From an uncultured Lachnospiraceae bacterium (lineage in GTDB: Bacteria > Bacillota > Clostridia > Lachnospirales > Lachnospiraceae): a stretch of 64,000 nucleotides of DNA. The notes under the pieces are model-generated. The model did not search any database. It worked only from the letters and a program-made list of their open reading frames with translations, and had not been told where the DNA came from. The position numbers were made by a program, and so were the translations under genes. The DNA is taken from NCBI GenBank assembly GCA_945913255.1, contig CAMEDC010000001.1, positions 186,001-250,000 on the forward strand, in the 5' to 3' direction. The first letter of the stretch is position 1, and every line of letters begins with the position of its first letter. This document shows positions 18,181 through 27,421 of this stretch, piece by piece.

Positions 18181-19506
18181 ATGATATACACAATGCATGA
18201 TCTAATTTGGCTCTTTTTCCTATATTCCTTTGTCGGCTGGTGTATCGAGGTATGCTACGCAGCCATCAAACGGAAACAATTTATCAACCGCGGCTTTGTG
18301 AACAGTCCCTTATGTCCCATCTACGGATTTGGAAGCGTTCTATTTGCCGTTTTTCTTCCGGAACTGACCGGCAATTTATTTTTCCTGTTTCTGGGCGGCA
18401 CATTGCTGGCCTCGATGCTAGAGTATGCCACCGGTATGCTCATGGAAAAAATCTTCCGCAAAAAGCTCTGGGACTATTCTGACATCAAATTCAATCTCAG
18501 CGGATATGTATGCGTGCGTTACTCTTTGCTCTGGGGTGCACTCGCCGTCATCACCATGCTGTTTACCAACCCCTTTTTGTGCGGCATTTTTGATAAGATT
18601 CCCCACACCATCACCCTGATTGTACAATGGGCGGCGATTATCCTGCTCCTTCTGGATTTTCTCACCACCGCCATGACCGTACTGAACATGAAAATATCTG
18701 CCCGCCGGCTGGAACAGTTGTCCGAGGGAATACAACATACTTCACGGCTTCTGGAAAACCGAATTACCCGCGGTGTTCAGAAGCGTATGGAAAAATCTTT
18801 TCCTTCCATCGACAAGCTGCATATTGAGGAAAAAAAACATACCTCCACTGTCTTTGCAGAAGGCTGCAGTTTTTATAAGCTGGTTGCACTCTTTTTCATC
18901 GGCGCTTTTCTGGGAGATCTCACTGAGACAGTTTTCTGTTTTGTGACAACCGGTGTCCTCATGAGCCGGAGCAGTGTGGTCTATGGTCCTTTCAGCATTG
19001 TCTGGGGACTTGGCTGCTCTCTGCTGACACTGTTTTTATATCGGTACCGCAATAAAAATGACCGGCACATCTTCCTGGCCGGTACGCTGCTTGGCGGTGC
19101 CTATGAGTACATCTGCAGTGTCTTTACGGAACTGGTCTTTGGCACCGTCTTCTGGGATTACAGCGGTTTCACGTTTAATCTTGGCGGCCGTATCAATCTG
19201 CTTTACTGCTTTTTCTGGGGGATTGCAGCTGTTGTCTGGCTGAAACTGATTTACCCTCCTTTGTCCCGTTTTATTGAAAAACTGCCCCGAAAATTCGGGA
19301 CAGTCTTCTTCAATTGCCTGATTGTATTTATGATTTTCAATGTTATTATTTCATCGCTGGCTCTGTCCAGATACACAGAGCGGCATACGGCAACCGCATC
19401 CGAAACCGTCAGTACGGAACTTTCCTCACTGAACAGTTTTCTCGACAGGCATTTTCCGGATGAGCGCATGGAACGCATCTACCCGAATGCTAAGATTGTA
19501 GAATAG
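18181..19506 (+). CDS. Duplicated PF06541 (putative ABC-transporter type IV) membrane protein
   Basis: A 441-residue protein made of two copies of the PF06541 unit. Copy one (about 5-165) has 'LYSFVGWCIEVCYAAIKR' and 'NSPLCPIYGFGSVL'; copy two (about 218-390) has 'FFIGAFLGDLTETVFCF' and 'VYGPFSIVWGLGCSLL'. Each copy has four or five membrane helices and a 'FWDYSGFTFNLGG'-type block. A cytoplasmic linker with a charged coiled region joins them. The family name is historical; transport has not been shown to my knowledge. The final 17 bases overlap the convergent aguB gene, so mRNA 3' ends are antisense. Confidence 0.83.
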   Translation: MIYTMHDLIWLFFLYSFVGWCIEVCYAAIKRKQFINRGFVNSPLCPIYGFGSVLFAVFLPELTGNLFFLFLGGTLLASMLEYATGMLMEKIFRKKLWDYSDIKFNLSGYVCVRYSLLWGALAVITMLFTNPFLCGIFDKIPHTITLIVQWAAIILLLLDFLTTAMTVLNMKISARRLEQLSEGIQHTSRLLENRITRGVQKRMEKSFPSIDKLHIEEKKHTSTVFAEGCSFYKLVALFFIGAFLGDLTETVFCFVTTGVLMSRSSVVYGPFSIVWGLGCSLLTLFLYRYRNKNDRHIFLAGTLLGGAYEYICSVFTELVFGTVFWDYSGFTFNLGGRINLLYCFFWGIAAVVWLKLIYPPLSRFIEKLPRKFGTVFFNCLIVFMIFNVIISSLALSRYTERHTATASETVSTELSSLNSFLDRHFPDERMERIYPNAKIVE

Positions 19507-20365
19507 AATACATTTCCGGGCGTCTGTCCCGGAAAAGCCCCCAACTGAACCGCATATTCTCGATTGCTTCCAGGTCAAAGGTGCGGAGAATCACCTTTTC
19601 TTCCGTTCTTCCCGCATCCTCCAGCACCTCTCCCGTCTCATCCGTAATAAACGAGGAACCGTAAAATGTCAGGGACGATTCCTGATTGTTATTGTCCTTT
19701 GAAGGTTTTACCTTCTCCTCCCCAATGCGGTTTGCCGCAATGACCGGTACCACATTGGCAGCTGCATGCCCCTGCATGCAGCGTCTCCAGTGGGGCATAC
19801 TGTCACACTCTATGATTGGCTCAGAGCCGATGGCTGTGGGATAAAGCAAAAGCTGTGCTCCCATCAGTGCCATACATCTTGCAGATTCCGGGAACCACTG
19901 ATCCCAGCAGATGCCCACACCGATTTTTCCGTAAGCCGTATCCCACACCCGAAAACCGGTATTGCCGGGTGTAAAATAAAATTTCTCCTGATAAAAATGG
20001 TCATCCGGTATATGGGTCTTGCGATAAACGCCCAGAACGGAACCGTCCGCATCTATGACAGCCACCGAATTATAGGTTACGTTTCCTTCTCTCTCAAAAA
20101 AGCTGATCGGCAGTACTACTCGCAATTCTGCTGCCACTTTCCGAAAATACTGAACTGCCGGATTCTCTTCCAAGGTCATTGCAAGCTGATAGGAGGTATA
20201 ATTTCTCTCCTGACAAAAATACCATGTCTCGAAAAGCTCCGGCAAAAGGATGATCTGCGCACCCTTCTCTGCCGCTTCCCGGACTTTCTTTTCCGCCGCT
20301 TCTATATTTTCCTGCCTGGAACGGTTACAGAACATCTGCACCGCCGCTACGGTTACCTGTTTCAT
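19490..20365 (-). CDS. aguB: N-carbamoylputrescine amidase
   Basis: A 291-residue nitrilase-superfamily enzyme. The catalytic triad is visible: Glu43 in 'ILLPELFE', Lys116 in 'GVYRKTHIPD' and Cys153 in 'VGICWDQWFPE'. 'DDHFYQEKFYFTPGN' and 'SKDNNNQESSLTFYG'-like text are specific to the AguB subgroup. It hydrolyses N-carbamoylputrescine to putrescine, ammonia and CO2 in the cytoplasm. It is directly downstream of aguA (31 bases) and completes the agmatine-to-putrescine route. The assignment is strong because of the pairing. Confidence 0.95.
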   Translation of the reverse strand: MKQVTVAAVQMFCNRSRQENIEAAEKKVREAAEKGAQIILLPELFETWYFCQERNYTSYQLAMTLEENPAVQYFRKVAAELRVVLPISFFEREGNVTYNSVAVIDADGSVLGVYRKTHIPDDHFYQEKFYFTPGNTGFRVWDTAYGKIGVGICWDQWFPESARCMALMGAQLLLYPTAIGSEPIIECDSMPHWRRCMQGHAAANVVPVIAANRIGEEKVKPSKDNNNQESSLTFYGSSFITDETGEVLEDAGRTEEKVILRTFDLEAIENMRFSWGLFRDRRPEMYSILQS

Positions 20366-20396
20366 CTCTTTTCATTCCTCCTCAACCAACCCTGCT

Positions 20397-21503
20397 TCAC
20401 GCGTTGCAGCCACACGGGATTTGCTGTGTTATACAATGAATATTTCCGCCGCCGATTAAGATGTCCCGCGCATAAATCTGAACAACCTTCCTGTCCGGAA
20501 ACAATTCCTGCAAAATATGCTTTGCACGCTCATCCGCAGGATCACCGAAACCGGGCATGACAATACTCTGATTTGCAATATAAAAATTGACATACGATGC
20601 CGCCAGACGTTCCCCGGGAACCCGTGTCGGTTCATCCCAGCAGCTGTCCAGTCCTTCGCACTCCTCTGCCGTTATGGTGACCGGCCTGGGAAGCGGCAGC
20701 TTATGCACTTTTATTTTTCTTCCCTTTGCATCGGTAGCATTCTCCAGATACTCCAGACATGCCTTTGACATGGCATACTGTACATCGGTTTCGTCCTCCG
20801 TCCATGCCAGTACCACTTCACCGGGCTTTACAAAAGCACAGATGTTATCCACATGTTCATTGGTTTCATCGTGATAAATTCCACAGGGCAGCCAGAGAAT
20901 TGTGGAAACATTCAGATAATCCTTTAATTTCTGTTCGATTGCTTCTCTGGTCAGACCGGGATTTCTGCCTTTGCTCAGAAGGCAGCTTTCCGTCACCATA
21001 CAGGTACCCTCACCATCTACGTGGATGGAACCACCCTCCAGAATAAACTCTCTGCTGTCATACACATCCTTTTCCAGCAAATCACAGAGCTTCCTTGCCA
21101 TTTTATTGTCCTTGTCCCACGGAAAATACAGACCGTCATAAAGCCCTCCCCAGGCATTAAAACCCCAGTCGATTCCCCGAATTTCCCCACTTTCATTTTT
21201 AACGAAAGTGGGGCAGTAATCCCTGGCCCACGCATCATTGCTGGACATTTCGACAACTCTGATTTGCGCAGGAAGCAGCGCCCTTGCATTATCATACTGT
21301 GCCTCACTTGCGCAGACAGTCACCTTTTCCGATTCCGAAATGGCTTCCGCAATCTGCACAAAAGCCTTTCTGGCAGCATACCCACCATATTGCCAGGAAT
21401 CGGAACGTTCCGGAAATATCATAATACAGCCTTCGTGGGGCTCAAATTCAGCCGGCATACGAAATCCATCTGCCGCAGGTGTGGAATCCTTTATCATTCT
21501 CAT
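20397..21503 (-). CDS. aguA: Agmatine deiminase
   Basis: A 368-residue guanidino-group-modifying enzyme. Landmarks are 'MPAEFEPHEGCIMIFPER' near the start, 'NDAWARDYCPTFVKN' near 100, 'DETNEHVDNICAFVKPGE' and the C-terminal 'GGGNIHCITQQIP', in which Cys357 is the catalytic nucleophile. It converts agmatine to N-carbamoylputrescine plus ammonia. The gene has its own promoter (21570-21598) and leads the aguA-aguB pair. Agmatine should come from the SpeA encoded at 27422-28882. Confidence 0.96.
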   Translation of the reverse strand: MRMIKDSTPAADGFRMPAEFEPHEGCIMIFPERSDSWQYGGYAARKAFVQIAEAISESEKVTVCASEAQYDNARALLPAQIRVVEMSSNDAWARDYCPTFVKNESGEIRGIDWGFNAWGGLYDGLYFPWDKDNKMARKLCDLLEKDVYDSREFILEGGSIHVDGEGTCMVTESCLLSKGRNPGLTREAIEQKLKDYLNVSTILWLPCGIYHDETNEHVDNICAFVKPGEVVLAWTEDETDVQYAMSKACLEYLENATDAKGRKIKVHKLPLPRPVTITAEECEGLDSCWDEPTRVPGERLAASYVNFYIANQSIVMPGFGDPADERAKHILQELFPDRKVVQIYARDILIGGGNIHCITQQIPCGCNA

Positions 21504-21569
21504 AAAATACTGCTTCCTTTCAAGCCGTTTTTACAGCTTCTTTCCATTCCCTAAATATTTTCTTAATAA

Positions 21570-21598
21570 ATTTTAGAAAACCTTTCGTTCATGGTCAA
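21570..21598 (-). promoter_or_regulatory. Sigma-A-type promoter of aguAB
   Basis: On the minus strand TTGACC (21593-21598), an exact 17-base spacer and TAAAAT (21570-21575), 67 bases before the aguA start. Five of six bases match consensus in each box. Confidence 0.75.
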
Positions 21599-21604
21599 AC
21601 TTCT

Positions 21605-21780
21605 GACACATTTTTCCGGTATGATAATTACATAAACAAAGGAGCTGTTGAGTTTTAACATTGGGGTTAGGGTTCTGTCAGCTTCGACAAAAAACAATCC
21701 TGTTTCGGCAGGTTCCTATACATTCATTTAACACAAACTCCTTCTTATGGTATGAGTCCCGGTTGATGCCGGGACTTTTA
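21605..21780 (+). other. Possible short plus-strand transcript between aguA and nspC
   Basis: Plus-strand signals face away from both flanking genes: a TATGATAAT box near 21620, an AAAGGAG site (21638-21644), a 27-codon open frame from TTG 21648 to TAA 21731, and a terminator hairpin (AGTCCCGG/CCGGGACT, 21755-21776) followed by TTTT. The site is only 3 bases from the TTG, so translation is doubtful, and the -35 is weak. It could be a small RNA of about 140 nt. This fills the 294-base gap. Confidence 0.35.
21755..21780 (+). terminator. Plus-strand terminator hairpin
   Basis: An 8-bp GC-rich stem (AGTCCCGG with CCGGGACT, 6-base loop) is followed by T on the plus strand. No T tract is present on the minus strand, so it does not look like the nspC terminator although it lies 22 bases after that gene. 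Confidence 0.6.
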
Positions 21781-21797
21781 CATTTCTATCGGGTCGC

Positions 21798-23057
21798 CTA
21801 AATACGGCATTTGAAATCTTCATAAGAAAACTGCTTTACTATTCGGCATTCTCCGTTTTTCTCCCTGATTGCAATGGCAGGCAGCGGCATACCGTTAAAG
21901 GTATTATTTTTTACCATGGAATAAATCGCCATATCCTCAAAGACAAGTCTGTCTCCCTCCTTCAGAGGCCGTTCAAAGGAATAATCTCCGATGATATCTC
22001 CCGCCAGACATGTTGGTCCTCCCAGCCGATAGGTAAAATGCTTTTCTCCCGGCAGACCACTGTCCTGCAGAGGCGGCCTGTACGGCATCTCCAGCACATC
22101 CGGCATATGGCAGGCTGCTGAGATATCCAGAATTGCCAAATGCAGCTTTTCCTGTCTAAATTCCTCAGATAACCCTACGCTTCCCTGTTTCGCTTCCGCA
22201 CTTGTCAATTTGGAAAGCTTCCACTCAGTATCTCTAGTTTCCAGGACAGAGGTAATCAGAAATCCCGCATTCAGCGCCACGGCTTCCCCCGGCTCCAGAT
22301 ACACCTCCAGGCCATACTTATCCTGCATTCTTCTGATGCATCTCTCCAGCCTGGGAATGTCGTATCCCTCACGGGTGATGTGGTGTCCTCCTCCAAAGTT
22401 AATCCACTTCATCCGGAATAAATACGCTCCGAACTTCTCCTCCACTGCATCCAGAGTTTTTTCGAGATCATCGGAATCCTGTTCACAGAGCGTATGAAAG
22501 TGCATGCCGTCCAATAGTGCCAAAAACTTGTTTCCGTAACCATCCTCTGTCTTCAGATAAGTCTCAAATTCCTCCTTGGTTGTACCAAGTCGGGAACCGG
22601 GCGCACAGGGGTCATAGATGGCATGTTCTTCCTGAGTAGAACACTCCGGATTGATGCGAAGACCGATACTCTTTCCCGCTGCCTTTGCCCTTGCACCAAA
22701 CTTCTCTACCTGCTTCCAGGAATTAAAGACAATATGATCACAGTATTCCAGTATCTCTGCAAAGTCTTCCTCACGATAGGCAGGAGAAAAGATATGATTC
22801 TCACATTTTCTGCCATAAATCTCCAACGGGCGAACCATTTCTTCGGCACAAAGCCTTGCCTCATACAAGCCACTCGCCGTGGCACCACACAGGATTTTCC
22901 CGATTTCCGGATAAAACGCATACATGGAAAAGGCCTTCTGTGCCAGCAGTATATGAGCACCTGTTCTCTCCATGACTCCCTGCAGTATTTTCAGGTTTCT
23001 TTCCAGCAAAGCCTCATCTACCACATAGCAGGGTGTCGGCAATTCAGACCACTTCAT
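21798..23057 (-). CDS. nspC: Carboxynorspermidine/carboxyspermidine decarboxylase
   Basis: The start at 23057 is preceded by AGGAGG at 8 bases; the frame could extend to 23075. The 419-residue protein is a fold type III PLP decarboxylase (alanine racemase-like). 'PTPCYVVDEALLERNLKIL' opens it, 'ILLAQKAFSMYAFYP' holds the PLP lysine, 'NFGGGHHITREGYD' binds phosphate, and 'GPTCLAGDIIGDY' carries the active-site cysteine. It decarboxylates carboxyspermidine to spermidine (or the nor-form). It works after the dehydrogenase at 25182-26441, from which it is separated by an LTA-synthase-like gene. Confidence 0.94.
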   Translation of the reverse strand: MKWSELPTPCYVVDEALLERNLKILQGVMERTGAHILLAQKAFSMYAFYPEIGKILCGATASGLYEARLCAEEMVRPLEIYGRKCENHIFSPAYREEDFAEILEYCDHIVFNSWKQVEKFGARAKAAGKSIGLRINPECSTQEEHAIYDPCAPGSRLGTTKEEFETYLKTEDGYGNKFLALLDGMHFHTLCEQDSDDLEKTLDAVEEKFGAYLFRMKWINFGGGHHITREGYDIPRLERCIRRMQDKYGLEVYLEPGEAVALNAGFLITSVLETRDTEWKLSKLTSAEAKQGSVGLSEEFRQEKLHLAILDISAACHMPDVLEMPYRPPLQDSGLPGEKHFTYRLGGPTCLAGDIIGDYSFERPLKEGDRLVFEDMAIYSMVKNNTFNGMPLPAIAIREKNGECRIVKQFSYEDFKCRI

Positions 23058-23105
23058 CTGTTTTTCCTCCTGCATTATTTCATTTTTCGGAATTTCCAGA
23101 TTCCA

Positions 23106-25094
23106 TCATTCCGAATCAACAGAAAAGATTTTCTTTTCATCGTTTTTGTCCATTAAATGGTTGTATTGCAGCATTTGATACTCCGTAATCTTTTGTTCCT
23201 TTTTCATGTCGTCTATCGTATGATAAGTAATAACCGGATATTCCTTCCGCAGTTCCACCAAAAATTTATAATACGGAGGCAATTCTGCGCCCGCACACTC
23301 CAAAACCGCCGCTCCAAGGTAATTAGCACTCATATCCCCATATTCCGGCAAATCCATATCATAATTTGTCCAGATTACATACGAAGTAATATACTTTGCG
23401 CCTTCCTGCTCTTCCACCGTCATTTCACTGTCTGAAAATATGGCATCATAAAAATTATCATTCAATTTAGGCTGGTGATCTCCAAACATACATATTATGG
23501 TTGGCTCTGCCACATTTTCAAAATAAGAAATTAAATCTGCGAAAGCTTTATCCGAAATTCGCATCAGATTCAAATAAGTCTCTGCATCCAGAATATCGCC
23601 TGCCTGATCTGCCGGAACATTTCCAATTTTTTCAATAGAAATGGGCATTTCGATGCCTCCGGCATACCCGGAATGATTTTGTATCGTCACATCGAAAAGA
23701 AATAGCGGTTGGTTCTCCTGTTTATGCTCGTACTGCCAGATAATTTCTCCAAAATTACATTCATCCGAAACATATCCTCTTAAATACTGCCACTCTGTTT
23801 TGAATTCATATATATCTACAAACTGTTGAAATCCCAGAAAGCTATATACCTTATCTCTATTCCATGCCGTTTTTATATTGGGATGCATCGCCATCGTCTG
23901 GTATCCCTGTTCCTCCAGAACTCTTGACAGGGAATACATATCATGATTGACCTGCAGCTGGTACGGTACTGCTGTAGCGGCTAAAAAAGCCATGCTATCA
24001 CCGGTAAGTACTTCAAACTCTGTATTCGCAGTTAATCCTCCAAATACATTCACGTATAATTGACCTTTCATCGCATTGTCTGACATGGAATCAACAAATG
24101 GCACAGGTGACTCCGACATTTCCAAATTACCCAGCACCTGTAGATCGGACCACGATTCATTCATAATCAAAATAATATTGGGCTGCTGAGCAGAACCTGT
24201 TGTTACCGGACTTTGATATTCTTCTTCGGCCTGTTGTGCAATTTTCTCCAGCGTCTTCTGCGAATAGTCCGCTGGTTTTCCCATATGCATTTCCTGCATA
24301 TTGAGCCCGAAGTTCAAAAGAAAACCTTCCAACAGTTCATTACTGCTAGGCGACCAGTGAATCCCCTGAAGCTGATGCTCCTGCAGGTAATCCGTTCCCT
24401 TCCAAAAGGCAAAGAAGAATACAATATAAGAAACCGCTATCCCCGTTACAGCCAGATGATACCGCTTTTTCTTTGTAATCTCACGCGGAAATTCACACCA
24501 TGCACCGCACGAAATAAATGAAAGAAAATAGAGAATACTATACCATAATTCTCCGTCCATAGTAAATTTATAGTGGTCTACTACCGTAACAGCCGTTCCG
24601 ACCGCCAGAATATCCTGTAATACAAAGCAGGTACCTCGAAACTGTCTCACATAATAATTGACTAAAAAAGCAATCAGTAATACAGTTCCTCCTCCTGACA
24701 ATGCAATGCCAATGCGCTGAGATACCAGCAGCAATACGGCATACACCAGAAAAATAATCAGAATATTAACCAGGAATGCTCCCTCCAGAAGCAGGCTCAT
24801 ATCGTGAACAGGCAGTTCCATTCTCTCAAATATTTTAGTGGGAACCACCATCAAATACATAAGTATCAGCAAAAGTGAACAATACCATTTTTTTACTCTC
24901 GGTAAAACCAAAAACGCTCCCGTCAGCAGGCACAGCAACGTATAAATGCAGAATTTCTTATTTATCCCATCATACAAATAATAACTGGAAGCTGCAAATA
25001 AAATACAGGAGACCAGTACTGCTGCCACCAGCCGTACTTTCCTGCTCCATATTTCGCCTGCATATCCTTTTATCCTCTGTACCATAATTGACAT
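23106..25094 (-). CDS. LTA synthase-family sulfatase, membrane protein
   Basis: Start 25094 has AAAGGA 8 bases upstream; an extension to 25151 is possible. The 662-residue protein has five or six membrane helices in the first 245 residues, then an extracellular sulfatase-type domain: 'PNIILIMNESWSDLQ' with the likely nucleophile region, 'HPNIKTAWNRDKVYSFLGF', and metal-binding 'ICMFGDHQPKLND'. LtaS-family enzymes transfer glycerol phosphate from phosphatidylglycerol to wall polymers or modify polysaccharides. It lies 48 bases upstream of nspC and 87 downstream of the dehydrogenase, on the same strand, so it is probably in the polyamine transcript, though its chemistry is unrelated. Confidence 0.88.
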   Translation of the reverse strand: MSIMVQRIKGYAGEIWSRKVRLVAAVLVSCILFAASSYYLYDGINKKFCIYTLLCLLTGAFLVLPRVKKWYCSLLLILMYLMVVPTKIFERMELPVHDMSLLLEGAFLVNILIIFLVYAVLLLVSQRIGIALSGGGTVLLIAFLVNYYVRQFRGTCFVLQDILAVGTAVTVVDHYKFTMDGELWYSILYFLSFISCGAWCEFPREITKKKRYHLAVTGIAVSYIVFFFAFWKGTDYLQEHQLQGIHWSPSSNELLEGFLLNFGLNMQEMHMGKPADYSQKTLEKIAQQAEEEYQSPVTTGSAQQPNIILIMNESWSDLQVLGNLEMSESPVPFVDSMSDNAMKGQLYVNVFGGLTANTEFEVLTGDSMAFLAATAVPYQLQVNHDMYSLSRVLEEQGYQTMAMHPNIKTAWNRDKVYSFLGFQQFVDIYEFKTEWQYLRGYVSDECNFGEIIWQYEHKQENQPLFLFDVTIQNHSGYAGGIEMPISIEKIGNVPADQAGDILDAETYLNLMRISDKAFADLISYFENVAEPTIICMFGDHQPKLNDNFYDAIFSDSEMTVEEQEGAKYITSYVIWTNYDMDLPEYGDMSANYLGAAVLECAGAELPPYYKFLVELRKEYPVITYHTIDDMKKEQKITEYQMLQYNHLMDKNDEKKIFSVDSE

Positions 25095-25181
25095 TCGTGT
25101 TTTTCCTTTGTTACTGAATAAGTTTATTCTACGAATAAAACTGCCGCCCACATAACACGGACAACAGCATGGAAATATCTG

Positions 25182-26441
25182 CTAATCCACCGGCACGGGA
25201 TTCTCTTCCACTACCCAGGGCAAACCGTACTGATTCAATGCCTCCATAAAGGGATCGGGGTCGAACTCTTCAACGTTAAACACACCGGGCTTCTTCCAGG
25301 TACCATTCATTACCAGCATGGCACCGATCATGGCAGGGACACCCGTGGTGTAGGAAATAGCCTGGGAGCCAAGTTCTTTGTAACACTCCTGATGGTCACA
25401 GACATTATAAATGTAGATGGTCTTCTCCTTGCCGTCCTTCACACCGGTAAAGATACAGCCGATGTTAGTCTTGCCCACGGTGCGGGGGCCGAGAGATGCA
25501 GGGTCGGGAAGCAGTGCCTTCAAAAACTGGATCGGCACAATCTCTCTTCCTTCAAACATTACAGGGTCAGTGCGCAGCATACCCACATTTTCCAGACACT
25601 TCATATGGGTCAGATAGCTTTGTCCAAAGGTCATAAAGAAGCGGATTCTCTTAATGCCGGGAATGTTCTTTGCCAGAGACTCAATCTCCTCGTGGTGCAG
25701 CAGATACATATCCTTTTTCCCCACCTGGGCAAAATCATACTCTCTCTTGATTTCCATGGGCTTTGTCTCCACCCAATGCCCGTTCTCCCAGTAGGAGCCA
25801 TTGGCAGAAACCTCCCTAAGATTGATTTCCGGATTGAAATTGGTGGCAAAGGGATAACCGTGGTCACCGCCGTTACAGTCCATGATATCAATATAGTGAA
25901 TCTCATCAAAATAATGCTTTAACGCATAAGCAGAGAAAACACTGGTGACACCGGGGTCAAAGCCGCTGCCCAGAAGCGCCGTGATTCCCGCTTTTTCAAA
26001 CCGCTCCCTGTAAGCCCACTGCCAGGAGTAATCAAAATATGCGGTAAAGCCCTCCTCCCTGCAGCGTTTCTCATAAACAGCGCGCCACTCGGGGTCTTCC
26101 GTGTCTTCCGCCTCATAATTGGCAGTGTCAATGTAATCCACACCGCAGGCAAGGCAGGCATCCATAATCGTCAGATCCTGATAGGGCAGAGCCAGATTCA
26201 GAACAGCCTTCGGCTGCTCTCTCTTTATCAGAGCAATCAGGTCCTCCACATTGTCCGCATCCACCTTCGCTGTGGTAATCTTCGCATCCGTAGTACCCGT
26301 CAGCTTCTCCTTCAGGGCGTCGCACTTTGACACCGTACGGCTGGCAATGCAGATTTCCGAAAAAACATCTGCCTTCTTTGCACATTTCTGGATTGCTACG
26401 GAAGCCACGCCGCCACAGCCGATAATTAAAATTTTTGCCAT
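25182..26441 (-). CDS. Carboxynorspermidine/carboxyspermidine dehydrogenase
   Basis: The start at 26441 follows GGAGGAAAAGAG; the longer frame to 26474 is less likely. The 419 residues match the saccharopine-dehydrogenase superfamily: 'MAKILIIGCGGVASVAIQKC' is the NAD(P) fold, 'CGVDYIDTANYEAED' and 'LLGSGFDPGVTSVFSAYAL' are family blocks, and 'QAISYTTGVPAMIGAML' is near the end. It reductively condenses aspartate semialdehyde with putrescine (or diaminopropane) to the carboxy intermediate later decarboxylated by NspC. It follows speE by 118 bases in the cluster. Confidence 0.94.
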   Translation of the reverse strand: MAKILIIGCGGVASVAIQKCAKKADVFSEICIASRTVSKCDALKEKLTGTTDAKITTAKVDADNVEDLIALIKREQPKAVLNLALPYQDLTIMDACLACGVDYIDTANYEAEDTEDPEWRAVYEKRCREEGFTAYFDYSWQWAYRERFEKAGITALLGSGFDPGVTSVFSAYALKHYFDEIHYIDIMDCNGGDHGYPFATNFNPEINLREVSANGSYWENGHWVETKPMEIKREYDFAQVGKKDMYLLHHEEIESLAKNIPGIKRIRFFMTFGQSYLTHMKCLENVGMLRTDPVMFEGREIVPIQFLKALLPDPASLGPRTVGKTNIGCIFTGVKDGKEKTIYIYNVCDHQECYKELGSQAISYTTGVPAMIGAMLVMNGTWKKPGVFNVEEFDPDPFMEALNQYGLPWVVEENPVPVD

Positions 26442-26559
26442 CTCTTTTCCTCCATTCTGCCGCAGGTGCGACATCGTTTTATTATCACTTTCATTATTCG
26501 CTTATCATGTTAAACTTCATTTCTACTTAATTTAATCCCGGCACACATTATCAACAATC

Positions 26560-27420
26560 TCACCCGTGCACCTCCACCCGCTTCAGCAGCTTCTCCACAT
26601 ACGCCGGCAAGCAGAAGGCTCCCTCGTGCAGCTTCGGTGTGTAATACCTTGTTTCCAATCCCCTTGCCAGCCATCTCTCCGCATTCAGGTCATGCACCGG
26701 ATGATACTTCTTCGAGGCAAAGCCGAACAGCCAGTGCCCCGACGGATAGGTGGGAATATGTGCCTGATAGACACGGCTGATGGGAAAGCTCTCCACAATG
26801 CGCTTGTGGGCGCGCATACACGCCGTGGCATCTGCCTCATAAAAAGGGCTCTCGTGCTGGTTCACCATGATGCCATCTTCCTTTAAGGCCTTATAGCAGT
26901 TCCCGTAAAACTCTTTGGTAAACAGTCCTTCTCCCGGGCCGAAAGGATCTGTGGAGTCCACAATAATCAGGTCATATTCATTTTCCAGAAACCGCACAAA
27001 TTTTAACCCATCCTCATAATGAATGTGAACTCTCTTATCATTCAATTTTCCGGCAGTCGAAGGCAAAAATTCTTTACTGACCTGAACCACCTGCTCATCA
27101 ATCTCCACCAGATCAATATGTTCAATCTCCGGGTACCTCGTCAATTCCCGAATGACTCCCCCGTCTCCCGCACCGATGACAAGCACTTTTTTCACATCCG
27201 GATGCACCGCCATAGGCACATGAACAATCATTTCATGATATATAAACTCATCCTTCTCCGTCAGCATCACATAGCCGTCCAGCACCAGAAAACGCCCGAA
27301 CTCCGGCGATTCGAATACATCAATTCGCTGAAATTCACTCTGGCCACTGTAAAGCTGCTTATCTACCCTGACAGACAGCTTCACATTCGGCGTGTGAGGC
27401 TCCGAAAACCATAATTCCAT
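26560..27420 (-). CDS. speE: Spermidine synthase (aminopropyltransferase)
   Basis: A 286-residue SpeE of standard length. 'MELWFSEPHTPNVKLSVRV' opens it, 'VLVIGAGDGGVIRELTRYP' is the nucleotide-binding loop, 'VEIDEQVV' and 'YDLIIVDSTDPFGPGEGLF' hold the acidic residues that bind decarboxylated SAM and putrescine. It transfers the aminopropyl group to putrescine, giving spermidine. The gene starts 1 base after the speA stop and must be translationally linked. Acceptor preference (putrescine or agmatine) cannot be settled by eye. Confidence 0.96.
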   Translation of the reverse strand: MELWFSEPHTPNVKLSVRVDKQLYSGQSEFQRIDVFESPEFGRFLVLDGYVMLTEKDEFIYHEMIVHVPMAVHPDVKKVLVIGAGDGGVIRELTRYPEIEHIDLVEIDEQVVQVSKEFLPSTAGKLNDKRVHIHYEDGLKFVRFLENEYDLIIVDSTDPFGPGEGLFTKEFYGNCYKALKEDGIMVNQHESPFYEADATACMRAHKRIVESFPISRVYQAHIPTYPSGHWLFGFASKKYHPVHDLNAERWLARGLETRYYTPKLHEGAFCLPAYVEKLLKRVEVHG

Positions 27421-27421
27421 C

